From positions 434,001 to 498,000 of the forward strand of contig OY760687.1 of assembly GCA_963663945.1 (NCBI GenBank): a stretch of 64,000 bases of DNA, in the 5' to 3' direction. The stretch's first letter is position 1, and the number at the start of each line of letters is the position of its first letter. The translations under genes and the position numbers were made by a program. The notes below the pieces were generated by a model. That model was not told the origin of the DNA, ran no database searches, and was given only the letters and a program-made list of their open reading frames with translations. Source of the stretch: Bin87 sp963663945. GTDB taxonomy: Bacteria > Chloroflexota > Dehalococcoidia > Lucifugimonadales > UBA3495. Of the stretch, positions 25,284 to 33,626 are shown piece after piece.

Positions 25284-26654
25284 TTAGAGGCGGATCACAC
25301 CCACCAGATCGCCTTCGGATTCCTCGATGGAAATCTCGGTGCCGAAGGGGCGAGAGACTTCCTGCAGCCACTGCAGGGTTTCGCGGGCGATTGGTTCTTC
25401 CGCCAGCACCGGACGTCCACGCTGGGGGATGGGGCGACCGAAGCCCATGTCGATGGGGTGCAGGATGACTTCTTTCAGATTGCCGCCGGCGTAGTTGCAC
25501 ACCGCCACCACGCTCTGCCAGAACACGGGGTCGGCGGCAAAGGCGCGGGTGCCCCCGCCGGAGCGCGTGTCCAGGTAATCCCCGGGGGTGTTGTTAAAGT
25601 CCAACCCGAAACGGCGGTAGGCCTCGGGGGGTAGCCACAAAACGCTCTCGTTCTGGAAGATGAAGTTGCCCAGGCTGTAGAAAATGGGCCGGTTGTTGTA
25701 AATCTCGATACCCCGCAGGAAGTGGGGGCCGTGACCGACAAAGGCGGCGCATCCCTGGTCGATGGCCCAGTGGGCAAAGTCCACCAGGAAGCTGGGCGGA
25801 GACAGGCGGGAGTGTCCGTGGAAGTCGCCATCGGCCCCGCTCTCGTGGCAGTGAACTCCATAGACCTGCCAGTCCGATTGGGTCTGCGCTCCCCGGATCC
25901 AGTTGCCGATGCCCAGCCGGTCATCCTCGTTCAGGGCGGTGCGGACGGCGAACTCCTCGTCCAGGATGAACTTGTTTTCCAGGAACTCCAACTCGGTGCC
26001 ATGGTCTGGAGTGTCCTCGATGCCCCGGAAGCCGAAGTGGCGCATGAAGGCATGCTCTTCTTCGTACCCAAGCTCCAGGTTGGCTTTGTGCAGGGCGTCG
26101 AACACATCCTGCTGCACGTGGTGGGTGATGTCATGGCGCAGGGCATTGACGCCAGGGCGACCGGGGAAGTCGGGTCGGCCGGGGCCAGCCCGGGAGGTGT
26201 CACTGAAGGTACTGGTGGCGCTCATTACCGCCACGCGGCCTCGCGCTGAGTCCACATACGCTGGAGCGCGGGCCTCATCGAGGTTGCGTCCGCCACCGGC
26301 GTGGGGCAGGTCGAACTCCCGGCAGTGTTCCAGGGTGGTCAGGAAACCACCCTCGGAAAAGTCGAACGAGTGGTTGTTGGCGGTGGTCACAGCGTCGATG
26401 CCCATCCACTTCAGCTCGTCCAGGTTGCGGGGGTCGGACCTGGTATAGGTATTGCGGCTCCACTGCCAGGTGCTCTCGTAGTCGTGGAAAAGCATCTCCA
26501 GGTTGACCAGGGACACGTCGGCTGCGCGAAGAATGTCCACGAGCCTGAGGAAGCGAGGTTCCTCGAAGGCCCGCATCCGGCGGGTGATCATGGCGTCGCC
26601 GCCCACGGCGATGGAGATATCGCGGCGCTCGGCATCGTAGATAGTTGTGGTCAT
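25284..26654 (-). CDS. CapA-family (poly-gamma-glutamate synthesis-type) metallophosphatase-fold protein
   Basis: The 456-aa product shows the CapA/PGA_cap features: ISIAVGGDAMITRR at the N-terminus, VSLVNLEMLFHD, DAVTTANNHSFDFSEGGF with the conserved Asn-Asn-His, and a C-terminal GHGPHFLRGIEIYNNRPIFYSLGNFIFQ block. CapA proteins belong to the calcineurin-like fold group and are linked to poly-gamma-glutamate capsule export or processing. In many genomes, as here, they occur without capBC. There is no signal peptide, so this one probably acts in the cytoplasm, unlike capsule CapA. The start has AAGGAG six bases upstream. Its stop faces the VOC terminator. Confidence 0.85.
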   Translation of the reverse strand: MTTTIYDAERRDISIAVGGDAMITRRMRAFEEPRFLRLVDILRAADVSLVNLEMLFHDYESTWQWSRNTYTRSDPRNLDELKWMGIDAVTTANNHSFDFSEGGFLTTLEHCREFDLPHAGGGRNLDEARAPAYVDSARGRVAVMSATSTFSDTSRAGPGRPDFPGRPGVNALRHDITHHVQQDVFDALHKANLELGYEEEHAFMRHFGFRGIEDTPDHGTELEFLENKFILDEEFAVRTALNEDDRLGIGNWIRGAQTQSDWQVYGVHCHESGADGDFHGHSRLSPPSFLVDFAHWAIDQGCAAFVGHGPHFLRGIEIYNNRPIFYSLGNFIFQNESVLWLPPEAYRRFGLDFNNTPGDYLDTRSGGGTRAFAADPVFWQSVVAVCNYAGGNLKEVILHPIDMGFGRPIPQRGRPVLAEEPIARETLQWLQEVSRPFGTEISIEESEGDLVGVIRL

Positions 26655-26700
26655 GTCGGCTCCTTGTTATATCGGGACAAGGGTGGTTCGGGTGCGGGAA

Positions 26701-27420
26701 TCAGTGTTGCTGGGAAAGCCGCGCTTCCAGTTCGCGGATCCGCTCTTCGGCCCGCAGGCGGGCGGCGCGCTCGTTGTCAGCGCGGGCACGCTCGGTGTCA
26801 AAGGTTGCTATGTGCCGCCCCGTGGCCGGGTCATGCCAGCCCAATTCGCCGCGCTCCCACCGCAGGTACAAGCCCAACGCCTCGCTGTATCCCTGCAACA
26901 CGTCCTCCGACAACTCATCGATGTCGATGGGCACATACACCCCGTTCTCCAGCCGGTCCCCTGCCAGACGCGTCCCGTGATGCTGGCCCGTCTTGTCAAA
27001 CCGCCAGTACTCAGGTATCCGCATCCTCGCGTAGTCCTCCCGTTTCGCTCCGGTGTCCGTGTCGGCTGTGCTTACCGACGCCACCTCCAGCACGAAGTCC
27101 GGCGGCTTGCCCTGCTCGGAAATGACATAGCCGTTGCTGGCCTCGTAAGCTGACGGGTCCACACCGAAGGCCACCAGCAGGTCGGGATAGCGCGCCAAGT
27201 CCCGGAAGGTGCCAGGTTCCACGATGATCCAGCGGTCGGCCTCCACCAGGGTGGTCTCGGGATTGCCCAAGTGAACCGCCAGGGCATGGGAGCGTCCGGT
27301 CTTGAATAGCTCGTCGAATTGGGTCACTTCGTCGGGCTCGCGTTCGGGAATATCGGGCAGGCGGAAGCGGCCCGGGGACGGGGAGGTTCGGGAGGCGGGT
27401 TTCCTGGCGTGGGTAGTCAT
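26701..27420 (-). CDS. Uma2-family putative restriction endonuclease-fold protein
   Basis: The 239-aa product carries the Uma2 (DUF820) core of the PD-(D/E)XK fold: PDFVLEVASVSTADTDTGAKREDYARMRIPEYWRFD. In this, the Asp, the Glu of EVAS and the Lys of AKRE are the catalytic-type positions. Uma2 proteins are abundant in cyanobacteria and Chloroflexota, and their role is unproven. After ~residue 200 there is a charged helical tail rich in Arg/Glu/Ala (ERARADNERAARLRAEERI) that should form a coiled coil. The start at 27420 (MTTHARK) is the natural N-terminus. Its promoter faces that of the CaiB gene. It stands 46 bases upstream of the CapA-like gene in the same direction. Confidence 0.85.
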   Translation of the reverse strand: MTTHARKPASRTSPSPGRFRLPDIPEREPDEVTQFDELFKTGRSHALAVHLGNPETTLVEADRWIIVEPGTFRDLARYPDLLVAFGVDPSAYEASNGYVISEQGKPPDFVLEVASVSTADTDTGAKREDYARMRIPEYWRFDKTGQHHGTRLAGDRLENGVYVPIDIDELSEDVLQGYSEALGLYLRWERGELGWHDPATGRHIATFDTERARADNERAARLRAEERIRELEARLSQQH

Positions 27421-27454
27421 TGCGTACCTGGCGGAGTGGCCGGCTATGGGCCGC

Positions 27455-27460
27455 ATTATA
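27455..27460 (-). promoter_or_regulatory. Extended -10 box (TGG-TATAAT) for the Uma2 gene
   Basis: TATAAT preceded by TGG reads on the minus strand 35 bases before the start at 27420. No convincing -35 is present. Confidence 0.5.
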
Positions 27461-27485
27461 CCAGCCGGACACTCCCGGCCGGTGC

Positions 27486-27491
27486 TACAAT
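27486..27491 (+). promoter_or_regulatory. -10 box (TACAAT) for the CaiB pair; possibly leaderless mRNA
   Basis: TACAAT lies seven bases before the ATG at 27499 and overlaps an alternative in-frame ATG at 27490. If it is the true -10, transcription would begin at or next to the 27499 ATG, giving a leaderless message; no ribosome site is present upstream. Confidence 0.4.
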
Positions 27492-27498
27492 GCCCGCG

Positions 27499-28728
27499 AT
27501 GACCGTCTCAGGCGAACAACCTAATCCCGCGCCGGCCCTCCCCTTGAGCGGCTACCGCGTCGTGGACCTGGCCGGCCCTATGGGCGTTTACTGCGGGAAG
27601 CTGATGGCGGACATGGGCGCCGACGTCATCAAGGTCGAGCCGCCGGGCGGTGATCCCATGCGGGAGATCGGCCCCTTCATCGACGGCCAACCTGGGCCCG
27701 GCCGCAGCCTTTACTGGCTCCATTTCAACACCAACAAACGCAGCGTAACCATGGACATCCGCTCTCCCGAAGGGTTGGCGGCGCTCCGCAAGCTCGCCCT
27801 CGCCTCCGACGTGGTGCTGGAGACGGGGCCGCCCGGGCACATGGACTCGCTGGGCTTGGGTTACGAAAGCCTGGCGGCGGAGTCGCCGGCGGTGGTGTAC
27901 GCGTCCATCACCCCCTTCGGACAGACCGGGCCCTACCGCGACTACAAGGCGTCGGACCTGGTGGGACTGGCCATGGGCGGCTACATGTACGTCACCGGCT
28001 GGCCGGATACGCCGCCCACGCGATTGTGGGGATCGCAGGCGTACCATACTGCATCGAACCGCGCTTACATCGGCATCCTGCTGGCTCTCTACCATCGCAT
28101 GGCGACCGGCGAGGGGCAGTACATCGACGTGTCCATGCAGGAGGCGGTGGCCGCCACCACCGAGCATGTGAACACCACCTACAACTACACCGGCGAATCG
28201 GCGGTGCGCTGTGGGTTCCGGCACGGCGGCCAGTTCGTCGCCACCTGGAAGTGCAAGGACGGCTACGCCAGCATCACCACCAACACCCGCAAGGCGTGGG
28301 ACGACCTGCGGGACTGGATGGACCGGGACGGCATGGCGGGCGACCTGATGGACGAGACATACAACGACCACTTCGTGCTGCGGGGCGAACATTCCGCCCA
28401 CATTGAAGAATTAGTCCAGGCCTGGGCGCTGCGTCACACCCGGCAGGAGATAACCGATTTCGGCCAGTCCAACCACCACCCGTGGGGCCCTGCGACCACG
28501 GCCGACGAAATCCTGGGCAACGAGCAGTTGTGGGGCCGCGAATACCTGACGACGGTTGAGTCGGCGGACGGCGCATCGTCGATGGTTTACCCGGGCGATC
28601 CTTACCGGCTGACCGAGTTTTCGCAGCCGATGCGCCGGACGGCTCCAGTCCCCGGGGAACACAACGCCGAGATCCTTTCCGGCATCCTGGGTCTTCCGCC
28701 GGACGAGGTTGAACGGATTTCCGGCTGA
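27499..28728 (+). CDS. CaiB/BaiF-family (class III) CoA-transferase
   Basis: The ~409-aa product has the family core: GYRVVDLAGPMGVYCGKLMADMGADVIKVEPPGGDPMR at the N-terminus, HFNTNKRSVTMD, VLETGPPGHMDSLGLGYESL, SITPFGQTGPYRDYKASDLV and GQYIDVSMQEAVAA. Class III enzymes move CoA between carboxylic acids through an Asp thioester. The expected catalytic Asp position lies in the KASD stretch (YKASDLVGLAMGG), which is conserved. The ATG at 27490 is an alternative start. It overlaps or abuts the second CaiB gene, and the pair may form a heteromeric transferase such as is known for succinyl-CoA:mesaconate-type systems. Substrate not determinable. Confidence 0.88.
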   Translation: MTVSGEQPNPAPALPLSGYRVVDLAGPMGVYCGKLMADMGADVIKVEPPGGDPMREIGPFIDGQPGPGRSLYWLHFNTNKRSVTMDIRSPEGLAALRKLALASDVVLETGPPGHMDSLGLGYESLAAESPAVVYASITPFGQTGPYRDYKASDLVGLAMGGYMYVTGWPDTPPTRLWGSQAYHTASNRAYIGILLALYHRMATGEGQYIDVSMQEAVAATTEHVNTTYNYTGESAVRCGFRHGGQFVATWKCKDGYASITTNTRKAWDDLRDWMDRDGMAGDLMDETYNDHFVLRGEHSAHIEELVQAWALRHTRQEITDFGQSNHHPWGPATTADEILGNEQLWGREYLTTVESADGASSMVYPGDPYRLTEFSQPMRRTAPVPGEHNAEILSGILGLPPDEVERISG

Positions 28729-28735
28729 GGTGGCA

Positions 28736-29971
28736 TTGACCTTGAACGAGGACGTGAAACAGACCGGCCTCGCCCTGAAGGGCATCAGGGTGCTGGATTT
28801 TACCTGGATACACGCCGGCCCGTCGGCCACTCGGATCCTCTCCGATCAGGGCGCGGAGGTGATCAAGGTCGAGTCCAACAACGCACTGTCGGTGGTTGGC
28901 GGGCCCGCGTCCGCCACGGCCCGGGGGTTGGGCCAGCGCCATAACTGGAACGCCGGCAAGTTGTCCATTTCGCTGAACATGAAAACTCCGCAGGGCATTG
29001 ACATCGCCAAGCGACTGGTCGCGGTGTCCGACGTTGTTGCGGAAAACTTCAGCGGACGGGTGATGCCCTCCTGGGGCCTGGATTACGATTCCATACGACC
29101 AATCAACCCCGGCATCATCATGCTGAGCATGTCCGGTTTGGGCCGCACCGGGCCATGGAAAGACCGGGTGAGCTACGGCCAGACGCTCCAGGCCTGGTCG
29201 GGCTTCACCGAGCTGACGGGGTTTCGGGACACCGATCCCAGCGGGCCGGCCAGTGCCTACAGCGACGCCGTGGGAGGCATGTCCGGAGCGCAGGCGGTGC
29301 TGCTGGCCCTGATCCATCGGTCCCGGACGGGACGTGGGCAGTGGTTGGACGTTTCCCAGTTCGAGTCGCTGTCGTCCCTGCTGGAGACGCTGGTGCTGGA
29401 CATGAGCGTCAATGGCTCCGCGGCGATCTCAACCCGTACCGGCAACCGACTGCCGCACGGCGGTGGCGCTCCCCACGGCGCTTACCGGTGCCAGGGAGAG
29501 GACCGGTGGGTGGCCATCTCCGTCTTCAACGACGAGGAATGGCGCGCTTTCGTGGAGGCCCTGGGCAACCCGGACTGGGCTGCCGACCCACGGTTCACCA
29601 GCGGCGACCTACGGGAGCGGAACGCCGACGCCCTGGACGCCTGCGTCGAAACCTGGACCTCGGAACGCACGGCAGAGGAGGCGATGACGCTGCTGCAGGC
29701 GGCGGGAATTGCGGCCGGCGTGGTGCAGAGCGGGGCGGATCTGTCGCGAGACCCCCAGCTGAAAGAGCGAGGTTTCTTCCGAAGGGTTCCGGACCACCAG
29801 GGAGAGGTCCGGATCATCGAGAGCGCGCCCTACAAGCTGTCACGCACTCCCGGAGCGGTTACCAGGGGAGCGCCGGCGTTCGCGGCCGACATGACCTACG
29901 TGCTGCGAGAGTTGCTGGGGATGTCGGACGACGAGGTGGAAGACTGCGCCATCGCCGGCGCGTTTGACTGA
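28736..29971 (+). CDS. CaiB/BaiF-family CoA-transferase, second subunit or paralogue
   Basis: The ~411-aa product again has the class III fold: GIRVLDFTWIHAGPSATRILSDQGAEVIKVES, HNWNAGKLSISLNMKTPQG, VVAENFSGRVMPSWGLDY, MLSMSGLGRTGPWKDRVSYGQ and GRGQWLDVSQFES. In the region where the catalytic Asp is normally found it reads WKDRVSYG, so the nucleophile position (Asp versus Ser/Tyr) deserves checking. The start is ambiguous among GTG 28730, TTG 28736 and TTG 28742; TTG 28736 is preferred because GAGG sits five bases upstream, inside the stop region of the preceding gene. Close spacing implies one operon. Confidence 0.87.
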   Translation: MTLNEDVKQTGLALKGIRVLDFTWIHAGPSATRILSDQGAEVIKVESNNALSVVGGPASATARGLGQRHNWNAGKLSISLNMKTPQGIDIAKRLVAVSDVVAENFSGRVMPSWGLDYDSIRPINPGIIMLSMSGLGRTGPWKDRVSYGQTLQAWSGFTELTGFRDTDPSGPASAYSDAVGGMSGAQAVLLALIHRSRTGRGQWLDVSQFESLSSLLETLVLDMSVNGSAAISTRTGNRLPHGGGAPHGAYRCQGEDRWVAISVFNDEEWRAFVEALGNPDWAADPRFTSGDLRERNADALDACVETWTSERTAEEAMTLLQAAGIAAGVVQSGADLSRDPQLKERGFFRRVPDHQGEVRIIESAPYKLSRTPGAVTRGAPAFAADMTYVLRELLGMSDDEVEDCAIAGAFD

Positions 29972-30036
29972 CCTCGGTCCGTGGGATCGGTGAGGAGAGA
30001 CCGGGACGCAGCCCGCAACCGGTCTATGGGGCTCAT

Positions 30037-30163
30037 GCGTACCCAGTTTCAACGGAATCGTCATTGCGAGCGAAGCGCGGCAATCTCGTTGGGGCAAGGA
30101 ACGCTGCTACAGGAACGCGATCGCCATGTCGCTTCGATCCTCGCGATGGCAAAATGGGTACGC
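30037..30163. mobile_element. Copy 3 of the ~127-bp palindromic intergenic element
   Basis: It has perfect 8-bp inverted ends GCGTACCC (30037-30044) and GGGTACGC (30156-30163). The interior shares the long left arm with the 19804 copy (CATTGCGAGCG...CTCGTTGGGGCAAGGAACG), and the right arm is the TCGCCATGTCGCTTCG type seen in the 8154 copy. So this copy links the two sequence variants. It lies between the CaiB pair and the convergent addA-like gene. Confidence 0.8.
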
Positions 30164-30194
30164 GTGAGGTCTATGGCGTTGCACCGGCCGAGGG

Positions 30195-33100
30195 TCAGTC
30201 CAATAACGATTGGGCGGCTGCCCGGGCATCAGCCATCGCTTCGGGAAGATCAGGCAGGATGATTTCACGCTTGGGCTGGAGGTAGAGGAACACCACCTCC
30301 TTGACCCGTTTGCCGGTGATCTGGTTGATGGCGTGAGCGTAGGCGCCGCCCTGGAGGCGATAGCGGTCCAAAACCTGCGGCAACTGAGCCTCGGTAACGG
30401 CGTCAGTCTTGTAGTCCACCACCACCAGACCGTTGCCCTCTTCGAAGAGCAGGTCGATGAATCCGTGCAGCGAACCATCGCCGATGGGCGCTGCCACCGG
30501 CACTTCGCGCCAGATTCTCTCCGACGCCACGGCGCGGCGGACGATATCGCTGTCCACCGCGACTTGGGCCAGGCGAATGATCTCGGTTTCGCGGTCGGGG
30601 ACGCCCTCCGCGACGGCCTGCGCTCGCGCCCGGTGTTCCAGGCCTTCGCCGGTGGCAAGGTCGATGGACTGCAACACGGCGTGAACGGCGCGTCCGACTG
30701 ACGTACCCGCCCGGCCGCGACGCCAGGGTTCGGGGCTGTCCGGTTCTTGCTCGTCATCCTTGTATGCCCGGGAAAGGGCGGTGGCCGCGATGAACTGGGG
30801 GCGGCTGAATTCGTCAATGGTGCGTTTCCGATCTTGCACCCATTGGTCCAAATGCTCTGTCGAATGAAGCCCTTCATCGATCACATCGGGCTCGTCCACG
30901 CCACCGGGCGGTTGGGTTTCGATCAGCGCAGCCAATTCGTTGAGTTCCACCGTTTCCCACAGGTCTTCGTGACCGCGCAGGTATTCCGAGATTACGGCGG
31001 CGGTTGTTTCTTGGCCCTTTACCGGGCGGCGCATGCTCAATATCAGGTGGTCCCTGGCCCTGGTTGTTGCCACGTACATCAGGCGGATGTGCTCTTCCGC
31101 GGACATCCGGTTGTCCAGTTCGGCCAACTCCTCGAAACCAGGCGTGGCGAACCGCGCGCCGGCGGAACCGATGCCCACTTCGACCCGGCCACTGGCCCGG
31201 TCCACGATGACGGGATTTCCGCCTCTTGCCGGAGCCGAATTGATGCCGGTGAGGATTACCACGGGGAACTCCAGCCCCTTGGAGCCGTGTACGGTCATCA
31301 CCCGCACGGCCTCTTCGTCCGATTCCGGAACCGGGGCCTCGGTAACGCGCGCGCCTTCGCTGATCTGATCGTCCACCCACTGCAGGAATGCTCGCAGCGT
31401 GGAACCGCCGGCCCGATTGAAGCGTCCCGCCTGTTCCACGAGGAACCGGTAGCGGCGCCACTGCTCGCGCATCCTCGGGTAGCCGACAGCCGTTTCCATC
31501 AACCCTCGTTCGCGAACGAACCGGTCGATCAGGGCGCCGGTGACCCCAACCAGACGAGCGCGGTGGAATGACCGCAACACCTCGAACGCGCTCAGCACCA
31601 CTTCATCGCCACGGTTTTGGGCGGCGTTGGCCAGGTAGTCAAAGCTGCCTCCGCTGGTGCGATGACGGAGCAGGTCAACGTCGCTGCATCCGAAGGCGGG
31701 GGAACGGAGCGCGGCCACCGTGGCCACCTGGTTGGCTGGATCGTCAATCGCTTTCAGGCAATTCAGCAGGTCCCGGATTTCCTGGGTCTCAAACACCAGG
31801 GATGCGCTTTCCAAACGGAAGGGCAGGTCTGCCGCCTCCAATCCGCGTTCCAACGATGCCAAACCGGTCCGGCGGGGCATGAGGATACACACGTCCGAGT
31901 AGCGCACCTGGCGGTAGGTTTCGTGGCCGTTGCTCTCGGTTGCGGCCTGGTCCAGGGTTTCCCACTGCTCGGCGACCATTTGCCGGAGCAGGAGGCCGAT
32001 GTCTGTTGATTCTTGCTGCCGGATTTCGCCTATTGGGGCGTCGATGGCTTCATCGCCCAGCCGCCACACCCGGGGCCGATGAGGGTTTCCGGTGTCGCCG
32101 ACCCAGAGGGCGGACATCGCGTCGTACCCGGCCTGGAGGCTCCCGTCATCGCCTTCGGTGGCCGGGGTATCCGGTAGCCACTGCTCGAACAGGTGGTTGA
32201 CCCAACCGATGACCGGGGTTTGAGACCGGAAATTCTGCACGAGCTTGAGGGTCCGGCCGCCGGACTGTTCCATGCTCCCTTGCAGACGCTTCATCTGGCC
32301 GACATCGGCGCGGCGGAAACGGTAGATCGATTGCTTGGGATCGCCGACCACGAAAAGCTTTCCCGGTTCGGGGCGGATCTGGTCCCAGGGTGTGGGTTGG
32401 TCAGGATCCGAGCTTTCGGCGCGCGCCGGCTCGGCCAAAAGCATGGCGATTTCAGCCTGGATCGGGTCGGTGTCCTGGGCCTCGTCGATCAGCAAATGGG
32501 TGTAACGGTCGCGAAAGTAGCCGCGAACCGGCGCGCTGTCCCGCAACAACTCACGGGCCCAAACCAGCAGATCGTGAAACTCCGCGCGACCCTCGGAGCG
32601 GCGTTTGCGCGCGTATTCCAGCACCATATGGCGCAGGTCTTCGAGAATGGGCGCGAGCGCCGAGCGGCGGGCGTTTTCGATCTCCTCGTTCGCCTGCTGG
32701 TCCAGTTCACCCAGGATGTCCTTCAGCCGGGCACAGGCATTCCTGCCGCTGTCCGGGTCGGTGTTCCAGTCTCCCTGGCGGCCCCGTCCTTGACGCAGGG
32801 GCAGTATGCCGAGCAGGAGCCGGTAATTGTCCGTTGGGCCGGACGTTGCCGCCGGCCAACGGCGGAGCAAATCCAACCGATCCATGACGTGGTCGTACAG
32901 CGGGTCGCCCGCACCGTTTTTGGAACAGGAACACAACCTTTCCAATTCGGGCGCAACGTCACGGAGCGCCTCGATGACAGAAGGCTGCGGAACGTCCGCG
33001 TCGAGGAAAGTGACATCCGACAAATCGCTGTAGTTTTGGTGGAACGCCCGGGCGATGGTTCGCAAATGGTTCAGGGTCAAGCCCAGGGTCAGGGCCAGTG

Positions 33101-33626
33101 CCAGGTGGGGCTCCAGGTCAGTCTCGCCATCCAGATGGCGGTCAAGCCACGCGCTCCACTCCTCTTCGAATTTGATGCTGGCAAGGATCTCGTCGCTGGT
33201 CTCGAAGGACGGGGGCAGGCCAGCCTCCAGGGGACGTTCGCGCAGGAGGTTCCCGGCGAAGGAGTGAAGAGTGCTAATGTCTGCCCGATCCAGGTCCACG
33301 ATCCCCTGGTAACAGCGGTCGCGCTCGACCTGGTCGCGCTGGTCATCGACAGAGGCCGCCTCCAGGTTAGACCGAACGCGGTCGCGCAACTCGGCTGCGG
33401 CGGCTTCCGTGAAGGTGATGGCGGCGACACGGTCCAGGGTGGTCGTTCCGGTGGCAACCAGGTTGGTGACTCGCTGGACGAGGCTGGTCGTTTTGCCGGT
33501 GCCCGCGCTGGCCTCCACAAACAGCGTTGCGCCGAGATCTGCGCCGATGGTTTTCCTGGCATCCTCATCGACCGGGACGAAGCCGACCTGCTCGCTATCT
33601 GAAGTCGCCGCTTGCGTAGATGTCAT
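30195..33626 (-). CDS. addA: AddA/RecB-type ATP-dependent helicase-nuclease
   Basis: The 1,143-aa product is a UvrD-family (SF1A) helicase. It has Walker A EASAGTGKTT (Lys45), Walker B HLLIDEAQDTDPIQ, LFVVGDPKQSIYRFRRAD, VMTVHGSKGLEFPVVIL and LMYVATTRARDHLIL. A C-terminal RecB-type nuclease domain carries Asp1057 (FIDLLF), Asp1071 and Lys1073 (VVDYKTD). It processes DNA double-strand ends for recombination and degrades foreign linear DNA together with the AddB-like product. Its ATG overlaps the stop of that gene by one base (TGATG), so the two are translationally coupled. Both the helicase and nuclease motifs look intact. Confidence 0.92.
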   Translation of the reverse strand: MTSTQAATSDSEQVGFVPVDEDARKTIGADLGATLFVEASAGTGKTTSLVQRVTNLVATGTTTLDRVAAITFTEAAAAELRDRVRSNLEAASVDDQRDQVERDRCYQGIVDLDRADISTLHSFAGNLLRERPLEAGLPPSFETSDEILASIKFEEEWSAWLDRHLDGETDLEPHLALALTLGLTLNHLRTIARAFHQNYSDLSDVTFLDADVPQPSVIEALRDVAPELERLCSCSKNGAGDPLYDHVMDRLDLLRRWPAATSGPTDNYRLLLGILPLRQGRGRQGDWNTDPDSGRNACARLKDILGELDQQANEEIENARRSALAPILEDLRHMVLEYARKRRSEGRAEFHDLLVWARELLRDSAPVRGYFRDRYTHLLIDEAQDTDPIQAEIAMLLAEPARAESSDPDQPTPWDQIRPEPGKLFVVGDPKQSIYRFRRADVGQMKRLQGSMEQSGGRTLKLVQNFRSQTPVIGWVNHLFEQWLPDTPATEGDDGSLQAGYDAMSALWVGDTGNPHRPRVWRLGDEAIDAPIGEIRQQESTDIGLLLRQMVAEQWETLDQAATESNGHETYRQVRYSDVCILMPRRTGLASLERGLEAADLPFRLESASLVFETQEIRDLLNCLKAIDDPANQVATVAALRSPAFGCSDVDLLRHRTSGGSFDYLANAAQNRGDEVVLSAFEVLRSFHRARLVGVTGALIDRFVRERGLMETAVGYPRMREQWRRYRFLVEQAGRFNRAGGSTLRAFLQWVDDQISEGARVTEAPVPESDEEAVRVMTVHGSKGLEFPVVILTGINSAPARGGNPVIVDRASGRVEVGIGSAGARFATPGFEELAELDNRMSAEEHIRLMYVATTRARDHLILSMRRPVKGQETTAAVISEYLRGHEDLWETVELNELAALIETQPPGGVDEPDVIDEGLHSTEHLDQWVQDRKRTIDEFSRPQFIAATALSRAYKDDEQEPDSPEPWRRGRAGTSVGRAVHAVLQSIDLATGEGLEHRARAQAVAEGVPDRETEIIRLAQVAVDSDIVRRAVASERIWREVPVAAPIGDGSLHGFIDLLFEEGNGLVVVDYKTDAVTEAQLPQVLDRYRLQGGAYAHAINQITGKRVKEVVFLYLQPKREIILPDLPEAMADARAAAQSLLD

